Source of the DNA: CAZNVB01 sp964651495
GTDB lineage: Bacteria; Acidobacteriota; Aminicenantia; Aminicenantales; UBA8522
Direction: 5' to 3'
Length of the DNA: 13,686 nucleotides
Assembly (NCBI GenBank): GCA_964651495.1
Contig: CAZYWP010000085.1
Coordinates: 1 to 13,686 of the forward strand
The notes beneath the pieces were generated by a model. It was not told the DNA's origin and did no database searches. It saw nothing but the letters and a program-made list of their open reading frames with translations. This document shows, piece after piece, positions 1 to 7,168 of this stretch. Position 1 is the stretch's first letter; each line of letters starts with the position of its first letter. The position numbers were made by a program, and so were the translations under genes.

Positions 1-77
1 TCGTCCCCGTCGGCGTGATGAAGGGCTAAAAAACCAGCCCAAACATCAGGTAGTGGTCATAATTCCCGACCTGGCGA

Positions 78-566
78 TCAGGTGACGACTTTGTCGATAT
101 CCTTTTCCCCGTAGTCCTCGAATTGCTGGGCCAGCGTGTACTCGCTCCGGAGCATCAGATAATGGCTTTTCTCCACCTTGCTCAGGTATTCCAGAATTTT
201 CTTTTTGGCCGTCTGGACTCTCCCGGCCAGAGAGGCATAGAAATCCTGGGCGGATTTCTCCGCCTTCATGGCCTGGAGCAGGATATCGACGAGGGTGGAG
301 GACGGCTTGATCACGATCGCGGGAAGAAGACGCTCGTCCACGCATTCAGGGACCTGGAGCTCATCGCCCTTATAGAGCGCGGCAAACAGATTCTCCAGGA
401 CCTCTTTGTGCTTTTTTTCCTCGAAGGCCAGGAGCTGGAATTTTTCCTGGAGCAGCGGATTTTTCACCCGGGTGGACAGTTTGAGATAGGCCTTGTTGGA
501 ATCGATTTCCGCCCGCACAGCGTAACCGATCAGCTTCTTGACAGGCTCTCTTGCGATACTGACCAT
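78..566 (-). CDS. Ferritin-like (rubrerythrin-type) diiron protein
   Basis: A 162-residue all-helical protein with a complete ferritin-like diiron ligand set. The first helix pair gives E20, E50 and H53 (EExxH), and the second gives E103, E132 and H135 (ExxH). Rubrerythrin-family four-helix bundles use exactly such duplicated E/ExxH sites to bind two irons for peroxide reduction or iron oxidation. There is no C-terminal rubredoxin (CxxC) domain, so it is a stand-alone domain, probably cytosolic since no signal peptide is visible. The ATG at 566 is preferred because AAAGGAG (573-579) lies 6 nt upstream; an out-of-frame ATG sits at 570. It lies 81 bp downstream of the polX stop on the same strand, so co-transcription is possible but not shown. 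Electron donor and substrate cannot be told from sequence. The ferritin-like fold is well supported; the exact role (oxidative stress versus iron handling) is inference. Confidence 0.82.
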   Translation of the reverse strand: MVSIAREPVKKLIGYAVRAEIDSNKAYLKLSTRVKNPLLQEKFQLLAFEEKKHKEVLENLFAALYKGDELQVPECVDERLLPAIVIKPSSTLVDILLQAMKAEKSAQDFYASLAGRVQTAKKKILEYLSKVEKSHYLMLRSEYTLAQQFEDYGEKDIDKVVT

Positions 567-647
567 ACATGACTCCTTTCAGATGCTCCAAGATACATGA
601 ATACAGTAATTCTTGCAAATGGGAAAATCGGCCCTGTCAGCGGAATT

Positions 648-2363
648 TCATGGGCCCAGCCTTTTCCTGAGCCGGCCCGCGCTGAGGCAGTTCAGGACAT
701 CCCTCCTTTCCAGCCAGGCGCGCCGGGCGATGCCCACTCCGAGGCGCATCATCTCGAGACCGCCGGAAAAATGCATGTCAGTACCGAGCGAGATTATGAT
801 ACCCATCTCTTTAGCCTTCTTGAGATAGAACTCGTTGAGGTCCAGCCTGTCGAAATAAGAGTTGAGCTCCAGAGCTTTGCCGTGTTTCCTGGCAGCTTTG
901 AGGACTTGCTCAAGGTCTACGTCGTAGCCTTCCCTCCCCGAGATCAGCCGTCCCGAGGGATGTCCGATGACATCCAGGTGAGGGTTCTCCATGGCCTTGA
1001 TCATCCTGGCGGTGACATTTCTTCTAAAACCGGAGTGAACGGATGCCACCACGATGTCGAGCCTGCGGAGCAGTTCATCGGGGAAATCGAGCCCGCCGTC
1101 AGCCAGGATGTCCGCTTCCGTCCCCTTGAGCAGGGTGATTCCTTTGGTCCGGTGGTTGAGGCTGTCGATCTCTTCTATTTGCTCGGCCAGCCTGTCGGGC
1201 GCGAGGCCGCCGGCATAGCGAGCCGATTGAGAATGGTCGCAGACCGCGAGGTAGGAATATTTCAGGCTGCGGCCCAGCTCGGCCAGGCCCTGGAGCGAGA
1301 CGTGCCCGTCGCTCCAGTTCGAATGGACGTGGAGGTCGCCTTTGATATCAGGAAGCTCAACCAAGGCCGGCAGCTTTCTCTTCTCCCTGGCCAGTTCGAT
1401 TTCGCCCCGGTCCTCGCGCATTTCCGGCGGAAACAGGGGGAGCCCGAGAGCAGCATAGACCTCGGCTTCGTCGCGGCCGGCGATCCTTTTTTGGCCGCGA
1501 AAAACACCGTATTCCGAGATCTTGAGCCCCTTGTCTTTCGCCAGGCCGCGTAGCTTGATGTTGTGGGCCTTCGAGCCGGTGAAGTACTGAAGGGCGGCCC
1601 CGTATTCCGCTTCGGCCACAATCCGCAGGTCGACCTGCAGACCGCCCACTTCCGTTTCAATCATGACCGAGCCCTTAGTGACTCCCTCGGCGAGCACCCG
1701 TCTGACCCGGGGAAAGCGCGTGAAATACCTGATAATGGAGGCGCCGTCTTTGCCGCTGGCCAGGATGTCGATATCTCCGATGGTCTCTTTCATCCGCCGT
1801 AGCGAGCCGGCGGGGGAGAGCCGTCCCACCCCCGGCGCCCGGCGCAGATAATCGATGACCTCTTCGGCCAGCGTCAAAGCGACGTAGAGGGGTATGCGTT
1901 CCTGGGCTTTTTCGTAGATTTCGATTCCTTTCTTGATGTTCTCCACCTTTTTTGCGCCCATGCCGTAGAGCGAGGCGAGCGAGCCGTCCTGGATGACCCT
2001 CTTCAGGTCGGCGAGGCCGCGGACGCCCAACTCTATTTGCATCAGGCGGATCGTTTTGGGCCCGAGGTTCTGGATCTGGAGGAGGTCGAAAAGCGACCCG
2101 GGAATCCCCGCCAGGGCTTCCTCGAGTTTCTTCATCCCGCCCGTCTGGAGGTATTCTTCGATCTTCGCGGCGATGCCGCTTCCGATGCCGTCGATATCCA
2201 GAAGCCGCTTTTCCCGGGTGATCGTTTCGATATCTTCGCCCAGGTCCTCCAGGACCCGGGCGGCTTTGCGGTAGGCCAGCACTTTGAACCCCGCTTCGTC
2301 CTTGATTTCCAGGGCATCGGCGATGCGGGAAAAGATGGCGGCCACTTCTTTATTTTTCGTCAT
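648..2363 (-). CDS. polX: DNA polymerase X family protein with C-terminal PHP domain (PolX)
   Basis: The 571-residue length is typical for bacterial PolX. The N-terminal part (about 1-150) holds helix-hairpin-helix segments, with IDGIGSG near 57-63 and LGPKT near 100-104. The palm carries the nucleotidyltransferase signature GSLRR (186-190), followed by GDID with metal ligands D197 and D199; D245 (VDLR) is the likely third carboxylate. The C-terminal PHP domain (about 341-571) has every expected metal ligand: HVH (345-347), D376-H377, E416, H443, H468 and DMH (529-531). Both polymerase and 3'-5' exonuclease/AP-endonuclease activities, known for bacterial PolX, therefore look intact. The role is DNA repair gap filling in the cytosol. 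The start ATG at 2363 has GGAG 8-11 nt upstream. It lies 58 bp downstream of the GYD gene on the same strand. The gene name is confident; the repair role is by family. Confidence 0.95.
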   Translation of the reverse strand: MTKNKEVAAIFSRIADALEIKDEAGFKVLAYRKAARVLEDLGEDIETITREKRLLDIDGIGSGIAAKIEEYLQTGGMKKLEEALAGIPGSLFDLLQIQNLGPKTIRLMQIELGVRGLADLKRVIQDGSLASLYGMGAKKVENIKKGIEIYEKAQERIPLYVALTLAEEVIDYLRRAPGVGRLSPAGSLRRMKETIGDIDILASGKDGASIIRYFTRFPRVRRVLAEGVTKGSVMIETEVGGLQVDLRIVAEAEYGAALQYFTGSKAHNIKLRGLAKDKGLKISEYGVFRGQKRIAGRDEAEVYAALGLPLFPPEMREDRGEIELAREKRKLPALVELPDIKGDLHVHSNWSDGHVSLQGLAELGRSLKYSYLAVCDHSQSARYAGGLAPDRLAEQIEEIDSLNHRTKGITLLKGTEADILADGGLDFPDELLRRLDIVVASVHSGFRRNVTARMIKAMENPHLDVIGHPSGRLISGREGYDVDLEQVLKAARKHGKALELNSYFDRLDLNEFYLKKAKEMGIIISLGTDMHFSGGLEMMRLGVGIARRAWLERRDVLNCLSAGRLRKRLGP

Positions 2364-2421
2364 CGCAGTCTCCGCTGGCCGCGGATGGAGACCGATCTCC
2401 GGAGAGCGCCAGCCCTTTGGA

Positions 2422-2709
2422 CTATATCAGGTCGAGGAATATTTTCCAGGGAATGGCGGTCAGAGTCTCGGTCGTGGAATGGCCGTAGGCGCGGATGATC
2501 ATGGCCGCCTTGGCGATGTCGTTCGGGTCGTCGGCTTCGACGACGTCCACGACATCGAAGCGCCCCATCGTCGAATAGCTTTGCTTCCAGACCACGCCCG
2601 GGCACTCGTTCTTGATTTTGGCCGCCACTTTGGCGGCGATCTCCTTGAATTCATAAGTGTCGCTGAATGCCTGGGGCGAGATCTGACTCAGGATGATATA
2701 AGTCGCCAT
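2422..2709 (-). CDS. GYD domain protein of unknown function
   Basis: A 95-residue protein with the pattern of the GYD family (Pfam GYD, ferredoxin-like alpha/beta folds). It has an N-terminal strand (MATYIILSQI), an amphipathic helix (about 20-34), the hallmark GRFDVVDVVEADD segment (49-61, where the family usually has G-Y-D), and a second helix. The C-terminal strand carries TTETLTAIP (79-87). There is no signal peptide or membrane segment. Proteins of this family are small, dimeric and widespread, and no reaction is established for most, so no function is assigned. The ATG at 2709 has an excellent ribosome site, GGAGG at 2716-2720 with 6-nt spacing. It is divergent from thyX (96-bp gap) and is first in the minus-strand group leading to polX. 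I found no convincing -35/-10 pair for it. A TACAAT on its strand (2792-2797) overlaps the thyX -10. Confidence 0.8.
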   Translation of the reverse strand: MATYIILSQISPQAFSDTYEFKEIAAKVAAKIKNECPGVVWKQSYSTMGRFDVVDVVEADDPNDIAKAAMIIRAYGHSTTETLTAIPWKIFLDLI

Positions 2710-2767
2710 GAGATTCCTCCTTCCATTGATCCTAGTTTAGCAGAAGCGGGATGAAATATCCTCCTAA

Positions 2768-2796
2768 TTGACAATCTTCCCGGCGGCTTTTATTGT
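2768..2796 (+). promoter_or_regulatory. Sigma-70-type promoter of the thyX-like gene
   Basis: TTGACA (2768-2773) is a perfect -35. A 17-bp spacer leads to TATTGT (2791-2796) as -10. The expected start of transcription is about 2802-2804, only 2-4 nt before the ATG at 2806. No Shine-Dalgarno sequence lies within 15 nt of that ATG, so the transcript should be leaderless or nearly so. Confidence 0.75.
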
Positions 2797-2805
2797 AAGA
2801 CCGTC

Positions 2806-4359
2806 ATGAAGATCATCCTTGCCGGCTATAACCTCGACCGGGAAGTCATCGAAGAGCTCAAGCGCTCTTCGCCGCCGCGCCAGGATGTGACACCCGAGAC
2901 GCTGTCAGCTTCCTATGCGCGCATCTCCCGTGATCCGCGGCCGGCCGACGAGCTCCGCGCCGCAGCCCGCCACGAGGTCGAGCAAGCGCGCCGTTCCAAT
3001 CAGACCATCATTTTCAAGATGGGACATCACTCGGTGGCCGAGCACGCCGTCTTCAACTTCGATATCATCGGCGCGAGCCGCCTGGCCCTGGAGGAGATCG
3101 AGAAATTCCGGCTCTGCTCTTACACCGAAAAATCCCAGCGCTACATCACGCTGGGCGACGATTTCGTCATCCCGGAAGAGGTCAAGAAGGCGGGTTTGGA
3201 GGATGTTTTTCTGCGGACGATCAGGTCACAGAACACGCTTTATCACGAGCTCTACAGAAGATTACGGCCGCACGTTATGGCCAAGTATAAGGACATTTCC
3301 CAAGATCCCAGAAATCACGCCGTCCTCGAAGGGTGGGCCAAGGAAGATGCGAGGTATATCGTCAGCCTGGCGACCCAAGGTCAGGTCGGCCTGACCCTCA
3401 ACGCCCGCAACCTCGAGCTCATGATCCGGCGATTTGCCGCCGCGAGGCTGGCCGAGATGAGAGACCTCAACGCCAGGATCTCCGCCCTGGCCAAAGAGGT
3501 CGCGCCATCGATCATCCTCTTCACCGACGCTACCGAGTACGATGCCGGGACGGGCGCTGCGCTGGCGGCTGCGGCCAGTTCTTTTTCCTGGGAGGATCAG
3601 GACGGGCTGAAGCCCGCTGATTCAGGCCGGGGGAACCCCCCTGCAAACAGGAGCATATTCCCTCAGTCGGCAGGGGAGGAGCCGGTCCGGCTCGTCGATT
3701 TCACTCCGGACGGTGATGAGCGGATCCTGGCCGCTTTGCTCCACTCTTCAGCCGCGCGGTCCTATGAGGAATGTCTGGCCCAAGCCAAGCGCCTGACCGA
3801 GGACGAAAAAAAAGAGTTCATCCAAACCGCGCTCAAGCGGATGGAGTTCTACGATTTCCCGCCGCGCGAATTTGAATACGCTGACCTGACCTTCGCCCTG
3901 GTTGTCTCGGCCTCGTGCTTCGCCCAGCTCAAGAGACACCGGATGTCCACCCTGACCGGCCAGAGCTACGACCCGGCGCTCGCAGTGACCGTCCCGCCGT
4001 CCATTGAGGAAGTCGGCGCTCGGAGCGAGTTCCTGGCCGTCATCGATAAGACGAACGACGCCTATGCCGCGATCAGCCGGGAAATCGGGGAGGCCGCCGC
4101 CTACGTCCTGACCAACTCGCACCGCCGCCGCGTCCTGCTCAAGGTCAATATCCGCGAGCTCTACCATATCTCGAGGCTGCGCCAAGACCCGACCGCCCAA
4201 TGGGATATCCGGAATATCGCCACTCGGATGACGGCTCTAACTAAGCGCGTCATGCCGCTCGGAGGGCTGCTCCTCGGCGGGAAAGACGAGTACCCGGCAT
4301 TGTACAGGCAGGTCTTCGGCCGGCCACCCAGATTTTCCCCGCCGGGCTATCTCAAGTAG
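2806..4359 (+). CDS. Tandem-domain ThyX-like flavin-dependent thymidylate synthase
   Basis: A 517-residue protein, about twice the usual ThyX length of 220-250, made of two ThyX-like domains joined by a Gly/Pro-rich linker (about 262-293). ThyX methylates dUMP using FAD, NADPH and methylene-tetrahydrofolate. Domain 1 (1-240) has GHHSVAEH (73-80), then KFR (100-102) where the signature RHR belongs, exactly seven residues to S110, E108 and R112 retained, and NAR (199-201). Domain 2 (294-517) has RHR (377-379), x7, S387, plus LRQDPTAQW (458-466) matching the ThyX C-terminal motif. However, GH is replaced by FP (351-352), EH by EY (357-358), and the E and R of ExSxR by G385 and D389. The two halves thus lose different parts of the site. 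ThyX is normally a tetramer whose sites are shared between subunits, so a fused pseudo-heterodimer is plausible. Activity as a thymidylate synthase is inferred. It converges on tyrS with a 24-bp gap. The ThyX relationship is confident, the function less so. Confidence 0.85.
   Translation: MKIILAGYNLDREVIEELKRSSPPRQDVTPETLSASYARISRDPRPADELRAAARHEVEQARRSNQTIIFKMGHHSVAEHAVFNFDIIGASRLALEEIEKFRLCSYTEKSQRYITLGDDFVIPEEVKKAGLEDVFLRTIRSQNTLYHELYRRLRPHVMAKYKDISQDPRNHAVLEGWAKEDARYIVSLATQGQVGLTLNARNLELMIRRFAAARLAEMRDLNARISALAKEVAPSIILFTDATEYDAGTGAALAAAASSFSWEDQDGLKPADSGRGNPPANRSIFPQSAGEEPVRLVDFTPDGDERILAALLHSSAARSYEECLAQAKRLTEDEKKEFIQTALKRMEFYDFPPREFEYADLTFALVVSASCFAQLKRHRMSTLTGQSYDPALAVTVPPSIEEVGARSEFLAVIDKTNDAYAAISREIGEAAAYVLTNSHRRRVLLKVNIRELYHISRLRQDPTAQWDIRNIATRMTALTKRVMPLGGLLLGGKDEYPALYRQVFGRPPRFSPPGYLK
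3603..3651. repeat. Three stacked inverted repeats encoding the inter-domain linker of the tandem ThyX
   Basis: Three short inverted repeats lie within 49 bp. The first is CGGGCT-GA-AGCCCG (3603-3616), the second GGGGG-AA-CCCCC (3629-3640), and the third CCTG-CAAA-CAGG (3640-3651, sharing base 3640 with the second). They are in frame and encode residues 266-282 of the linker between the two ThyX domains. The stretch could be an in-frame palindromic insertion or simply GC-rich linker drift. Nothing in it is required for the fold. Confidence 0.5.
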
Positions 4360-4383
4360 CCGGAAATCCCGGAGGGTGTACAG

Positions 4384-5631
4384 TCATTCGACAATGAATT
4401 TATAGAACTTTTTTTTCCCGATTTTCAGGATGTGTTCTTTTTTCTCCCGGATATCCAGCAGATAATTGATGTCGTCGATTCTTTGGCCGTTAAGGTAGAC
4501 GCCGCCCTGCTGCATAACCCTCTTTGCTTCTCCGCGAGATGGGAAAAGCTTCAGGTTCATCATGATATCAATAAGAGACAGCTTCGTCTGGATGGTGGCG
4601 GAATCAGCTATTGTACTCGCCTCCACGACGTTGATCTCAAGGTCGGCCGGCAACTCTTTCCGCTTGTGGACGCGGTCGAATTCCTCGGCCGCCGCCTCGG
4701 CCGCCGCACCGCTCCAAAAATCCGCCGTGATTGCCCTGGCCAGTTCGGCCTTGAGGTCCCGCGGATTGACCTCCCCTTTCCCGGCCGCTTTTTTCCAGGC
4801 CTCGATCTGACTCACCGGCACATCGGTGAGCAGCTCATAGTAACGGTACATCAGCGGGTCGGAAATGGACATGACCTTGCCGAAGATCTGTTTGGCCGGC
4901 TCGGTGATGCCGATATAGTTCCCCACGGACTTGCTCATTTTCTCGACGCCGTCCAGGCCTTCGAGGAGGGGCATGGTGATGACGACCTGAGGCTCCTGCC
5001 TGAATTCGCGCTGAATCTCCCGGCCGACCAGGAGGTTGAATTTCTGGTCGGTCCCGCCCATCTCGACATCGGCCTGGAGAGCCACCGAGTCATAGGCCTG
5101 CATGAGTGGGTAGAGGATCTCGTGGACGGAGATCGGAAGGCCCTCTTTCAGACGCTTGGAGAAATCATCCCGTTCGAGCAGCCGCGCCACCGTGTACTTG
5201 GCCGCCAGATGGATGATCTCGAAGCTGCTGAGCTTTCCCAGCCAGCGCGAGTTGAAGTCGATGATCGTCTTTTCCGGGCTGAGGATTTTGTAGATCTGGT
5301 TTTTATAAGTCTCGGCGTTCTTGAGGATCTCCTCCCGGGTCATGGCCGGCCTGGTGATGGAGCGGCCCGAGGGGTCGCCGATCAGGCCGGTGAAATCTCC
5401 GATGAGAAAGATGACATCATGGCCCAGGTCCTGGAAGTGCTTCATCTTGCGCAGCAGGACGGTGTGGCCGAGGTGGATATCCGGGGCCGTGGGGTCGAAC
5501 CCGACCTTCACCCGAAGCGGCTTCTTCTCGCGCCGGGAACGGGCGATCTTGGCCCGGAGCTCTTCCTCCTGGATGATCTCGACGCATCCTTTCTTAATAT
5601 AGGCGAGCTGTTCTTCGACTGTCTTCATCAT
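4384..5631 (-). CDS. tyrS: Tyrosyl-tRNA synthetase
   Basis: A 415-residue class I aminoacyl-tRNA synthetase that charges tRNA-Tyr in the cytosol. The Rossmann catalytic domain carries the HIGH-type motif HLGH (53-56), GDFTGLIGDPSG (78-89) and the KMSKS loop at 231-235. The tyrosine-site residues QADVEMGGTDQ (186-196) are typical of TyrRS. A C-terminal S4 RNA-binding domain follows (about 346-415, containing SRGEAKRVMQQGGVYLNG). The length and HLGH variant fit the second bacterial TyrRS clade (TyrZ-like). The start overlaps the purN stop as ATGA (5631-5628), so translation is probably coupled. A second in-frame ATG immediately follows (5628), and AGGGA lies upstream inside purN. It is the last gene of the purine unit. 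I see no T-box or separate promoter, so its expression would follow purine synthesis unless an internal promoter exists. Confidence 0.95.
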   Translation of the reverse strand: MMKTVEEQLAYIKKGCVEIIQEEELRAKIARSRREKKPLRVKVGFDPTAPDIHLGHTVLLRKMKHFQDLGHDVIFLIGDFTGLIGDPSGRSITRPAMTREEILKNAETYKNQIYKILSPEKTIIDFNSRWLGKLSSFEIIHLAAKYTVARLLERDDFSKRLKEGLPISVHEILYPLMQAYDSVALQADVEMGGTDQKFNLLVGREIQREFRQEPQVVITMPLLEGLDGVEKMSKSVGNYIGITEPAKQIFGKVMSISDPLMYRYYELLTDVPVSQIEAWKKAAGKGEVNPRDLKAELARAITADFWSGAAAEAAAEEFDRVHKRKELPADLEINVVEASTIADSATIQTKLSLIDIMMNLKLFPSRGEAKRVMQQGGVYLNGQRIDDINYLLDIREKKEHILKIGKKKFYKFIVE

Positions 5632-6269
5632 GATTCCCTGATGAACACGCGCCGGCGGCGCACTTCCAGCCTGCCCTCAAAGAAAAGACGGACGGACTCC
5701 GGGTAAATTTTGTGCTCTTCCTGGAGAATCCGGGCGGCCAGCGTTTCCTCCGTGTCGTCCTGAAGCACAGGAACTACGGCCTGGAGGATGATCGGTCCCA
5801 TGTCCACCTCCTCGGCGACGAAGTGGACGGTCGCGCCGCTCCAGCGCACCCCCCAATCGATCGCCTTCTGCTGAACATGGAGCCCCGGGAAGGATGGAAG
5901 AAGAGCCGGGTGGATGTTCATGATGCGGTGGCGGAATTCGCGGCAGAGATAGGGCGTCAGGATTTTCATGTAGCCGGCCAGGCAGATGAGGTCGACCTCC
6001 CTTTTTCTGACTTCTTTGGCGATTTCCCTGTCGTAATCCTCGCGGTTGGGATAGAGCTTGGCGTTGAGAAAGAGCGTTTCCAGGCCGTGTTCCCGCGCGG
6101 CCTGCATGCCGGGGGCCCCCTCCACGTTGCTGAAGACGAGGGCGATTTCGGCGTTGATGGTCCCCGCCAGGACGGCGTCATGGATGGCGCGGAAATTTGA
6201 CCCCCGGCCGGATAGAAGCACGGCGATCTTGCCTCGTTTCTTCGGGCTGATGAAGATTTCCTCGGACAT
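5628..6269 (-). CDS. purN: Phosphoribosylglycinamide (GAR) formyltransferase, folate-dependent
   Basis: A 213-residue enzyme of de novo purine synthesis that transfers formyl from 10-formyl-tetrahydrofolate to GAR, giving FGAR. The phosphate-binding SGRGSN loop is at 20-25. The catalytic triad of the family is present: N118 and H120 in NIHPALLPSFPG and D156 in VDMGPI. These correspond to N106, H108 and D144 of E. coli PurN with a constant offset of 12, caused by a slightly longer N-terminus. The ATG at 6269 is preceded by GGGAGG. It lies 24 bp after the beta-barrel gene and overlaps tyrS by 4 nt. Its product FGAR is the substrate of the PurLQS complex encoded upstream in the same unit. Identification is secure. 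Confidence 0.96.
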   Translation of the reverse strand: MSEEIFISPKKRGKIAVLLSGRGSNFRAIHDAVLAGTINAEIALVFSNVEGAPGMQAAREHGLETLFLNAKLYPNREDYDREIAKEVRKREVDLICLAGYMKILTPYLCREFRHRIMNIHPALLPSFPGLHVQQKAIDWGVRWSGATVHFVAEEVDMGPIILQAVVPVLQDDTEETLAARILQEEHKIYPESVRLFFEGRLEVRRRRVFIRES

Positions 6270-6293
6270 GGCCTGGCCCTCCCTTTCAGGCGA

Positions 6294-7151
6294 TCAGAAT
6301 TTCAAAAGTATCCCCATTTTAACCGAAAACCCGTTATAATCAACCACGGCCTCCCGGACTGAGCGGAAGCCTGAACCGGCCGGTGCCTCCGGCCGCACCC
6401 CCATCTTGGCCTGCCAGATATCCAGGTCGGGGATGTATTCCTCGAATACGAACAGGGCGCCCTCCTGCTGGAGTGCGTTCTCCCCTTTGAACCCGCTTAC
6501 CCTGGCGGACTGAGCCGTTGCCTCGATAAAAAACCCGAAACTCGGGTCGAACTGATAGCAGAGGCCGAACCCGCCGAGAACGGCCGGTCGACCGGCCTCG
6601 GCCGTTTCGGAGCTTTGGTAAAAATACCGGGTTTCGAAGTCTTTTTTGAGCGCCTCGCGGGCCGTGTATCTTGCCTGGATGTACCCGGCGCCCGCCCGGA
6701 GATAAGCGCTGAGCTTGGAGCCGAGGGGGACAAAATAATACGCGGACAGGGCGAACGGATAGGCGCTGATCTTGGTCGGCCGCACATGGTTGTAGGAGAC
6801 TCCATCCCATACGATGGTGAGAAGAGTGTCCTCTTCTGCGACCTCCGTATAGGCGTACCCGCCGCTCAACCCGACGGCCAGCCGCGAGGAAAAAGAAAAA
6901 AGGAGCTCGGCCTCAAAGAGTACACCAAGGCGCAACGCTGTTGCAGCGCCCGAGACATAATCCAGGTTGGGATAGATTTCGGCCCGGGTTTTGAGCTCCT
7001 GCTGCCAGCCGGCCAGGGCAAGGTTGATCTCCTCCGGATTCTGCCTCAGCAAGCCGGAGGCCAGGCGGAGGCGGATTTCGACTCCGAAAGAGACTGAACA
7101 CAGGAGCATAAGTCCGATGAAAACCGAAGCCGGGGACTTTTTCTTTATCAT
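6294..7151 (-). CDS. Predicted outer-membrane beta-barrel protein inside the purine operon
   Basis: About 285 residues from the ATG at 7151. The N-terminus is a classic signal peptide: a KKK n-region, a hydrophobic core (SVFIGLMLLCSVS), and likely cleavage after SFG. The mature part is rich in alternating aromatic/small strands and turn residues (LAVGLSGGYAYTEV, FALSAYYFVPLGSKLSAYLRAGAGYI, GGFGLCYQF). The last residue is phenylalanine in a strand (VKMGILLKF), the usual signal for BAM-dependent outer-membrane insertion. I do not recognise a specific family and no ligand can be proposed. An upstream GTG at 7163 (5 nt after the purL stop) is an alternative start giving four more residues. I prefer the ATG because the signal peptide then has normal length, although neither start has a strong ribosome site. 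It lies tightly between purL and purN on the same strand, so it should be co-transcribed with them, which is functionally odd. Confidence 0.8.
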   Translation of the reverse strand: MIKKKSPASVFIGLMLLCSVSFGVEIRLRLASGLLRQNPEEINLALAGWQQELKTRAEIYPNLDYVSGAATALRLGVLFEAELLFSFSSRLAVGLSGGYAYTEVAEEDTLLTIVWDGVSYNHVRPTKISAYPFALSAYYFVPLGSKLSAYLRAGAGYIQARYTAREALKKDFETRYFYQSSETAEAGRPAVLGGFGLCYQFDPSFGFFIEATAQSARVSGFKGENALQQEGALFVFEEYIPDLDIWQAKMGVRPEAPAGSGFRSVREAVVDYNGFSVKMGILLKF

Positions 7152-7168
7152 TATCGGCAACACCGCTC

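Noticed and set aside
3..29. Plus-strand open frame ending TAA at 27-29, possibly the C-terminus of a gene to the left
   Set aside because: Only eight codons are visible before the stop, too few to support a gene.
26..64. Minus-strand reading NYDHYLMFGLVF-stop, which resembles the last strand of an outer-membrane beta-barrel
   Set aside because: The frame is open for only about 43 codons, begins inside the ferritin-like gene and has no suitable start. At best it is a remnant; chance is more likely.
620..656. Possible terminator after polX (GGCCC/GGGCC at 630-634 and 652-656, then a short T run on the minus strand)
   Set aside because: The stem is only 5 bp, the loop is 17 nt and includes the polX stop codon, and only four T residues follow.
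4342..4372. Possible bidirectional terminator between thyX and tyrS
   Set aside because: The inverted repeat CCGGGCTA/TAGCCGG has a bulge and neither strand shows a U tract directly after it.
4432..5706. 424-codon plus-strand open frame opposite tyrS
   Set aside because: TyrS motifs are intact on the minus strand; this is a codon-bias shadow without recognisable domains.
6111..6120. Ten-base palindrome GGGGGCCCCC
   Set aside because: It lies in the purN coding region within Gly/Ala/Pro codons and is explained by base composition.
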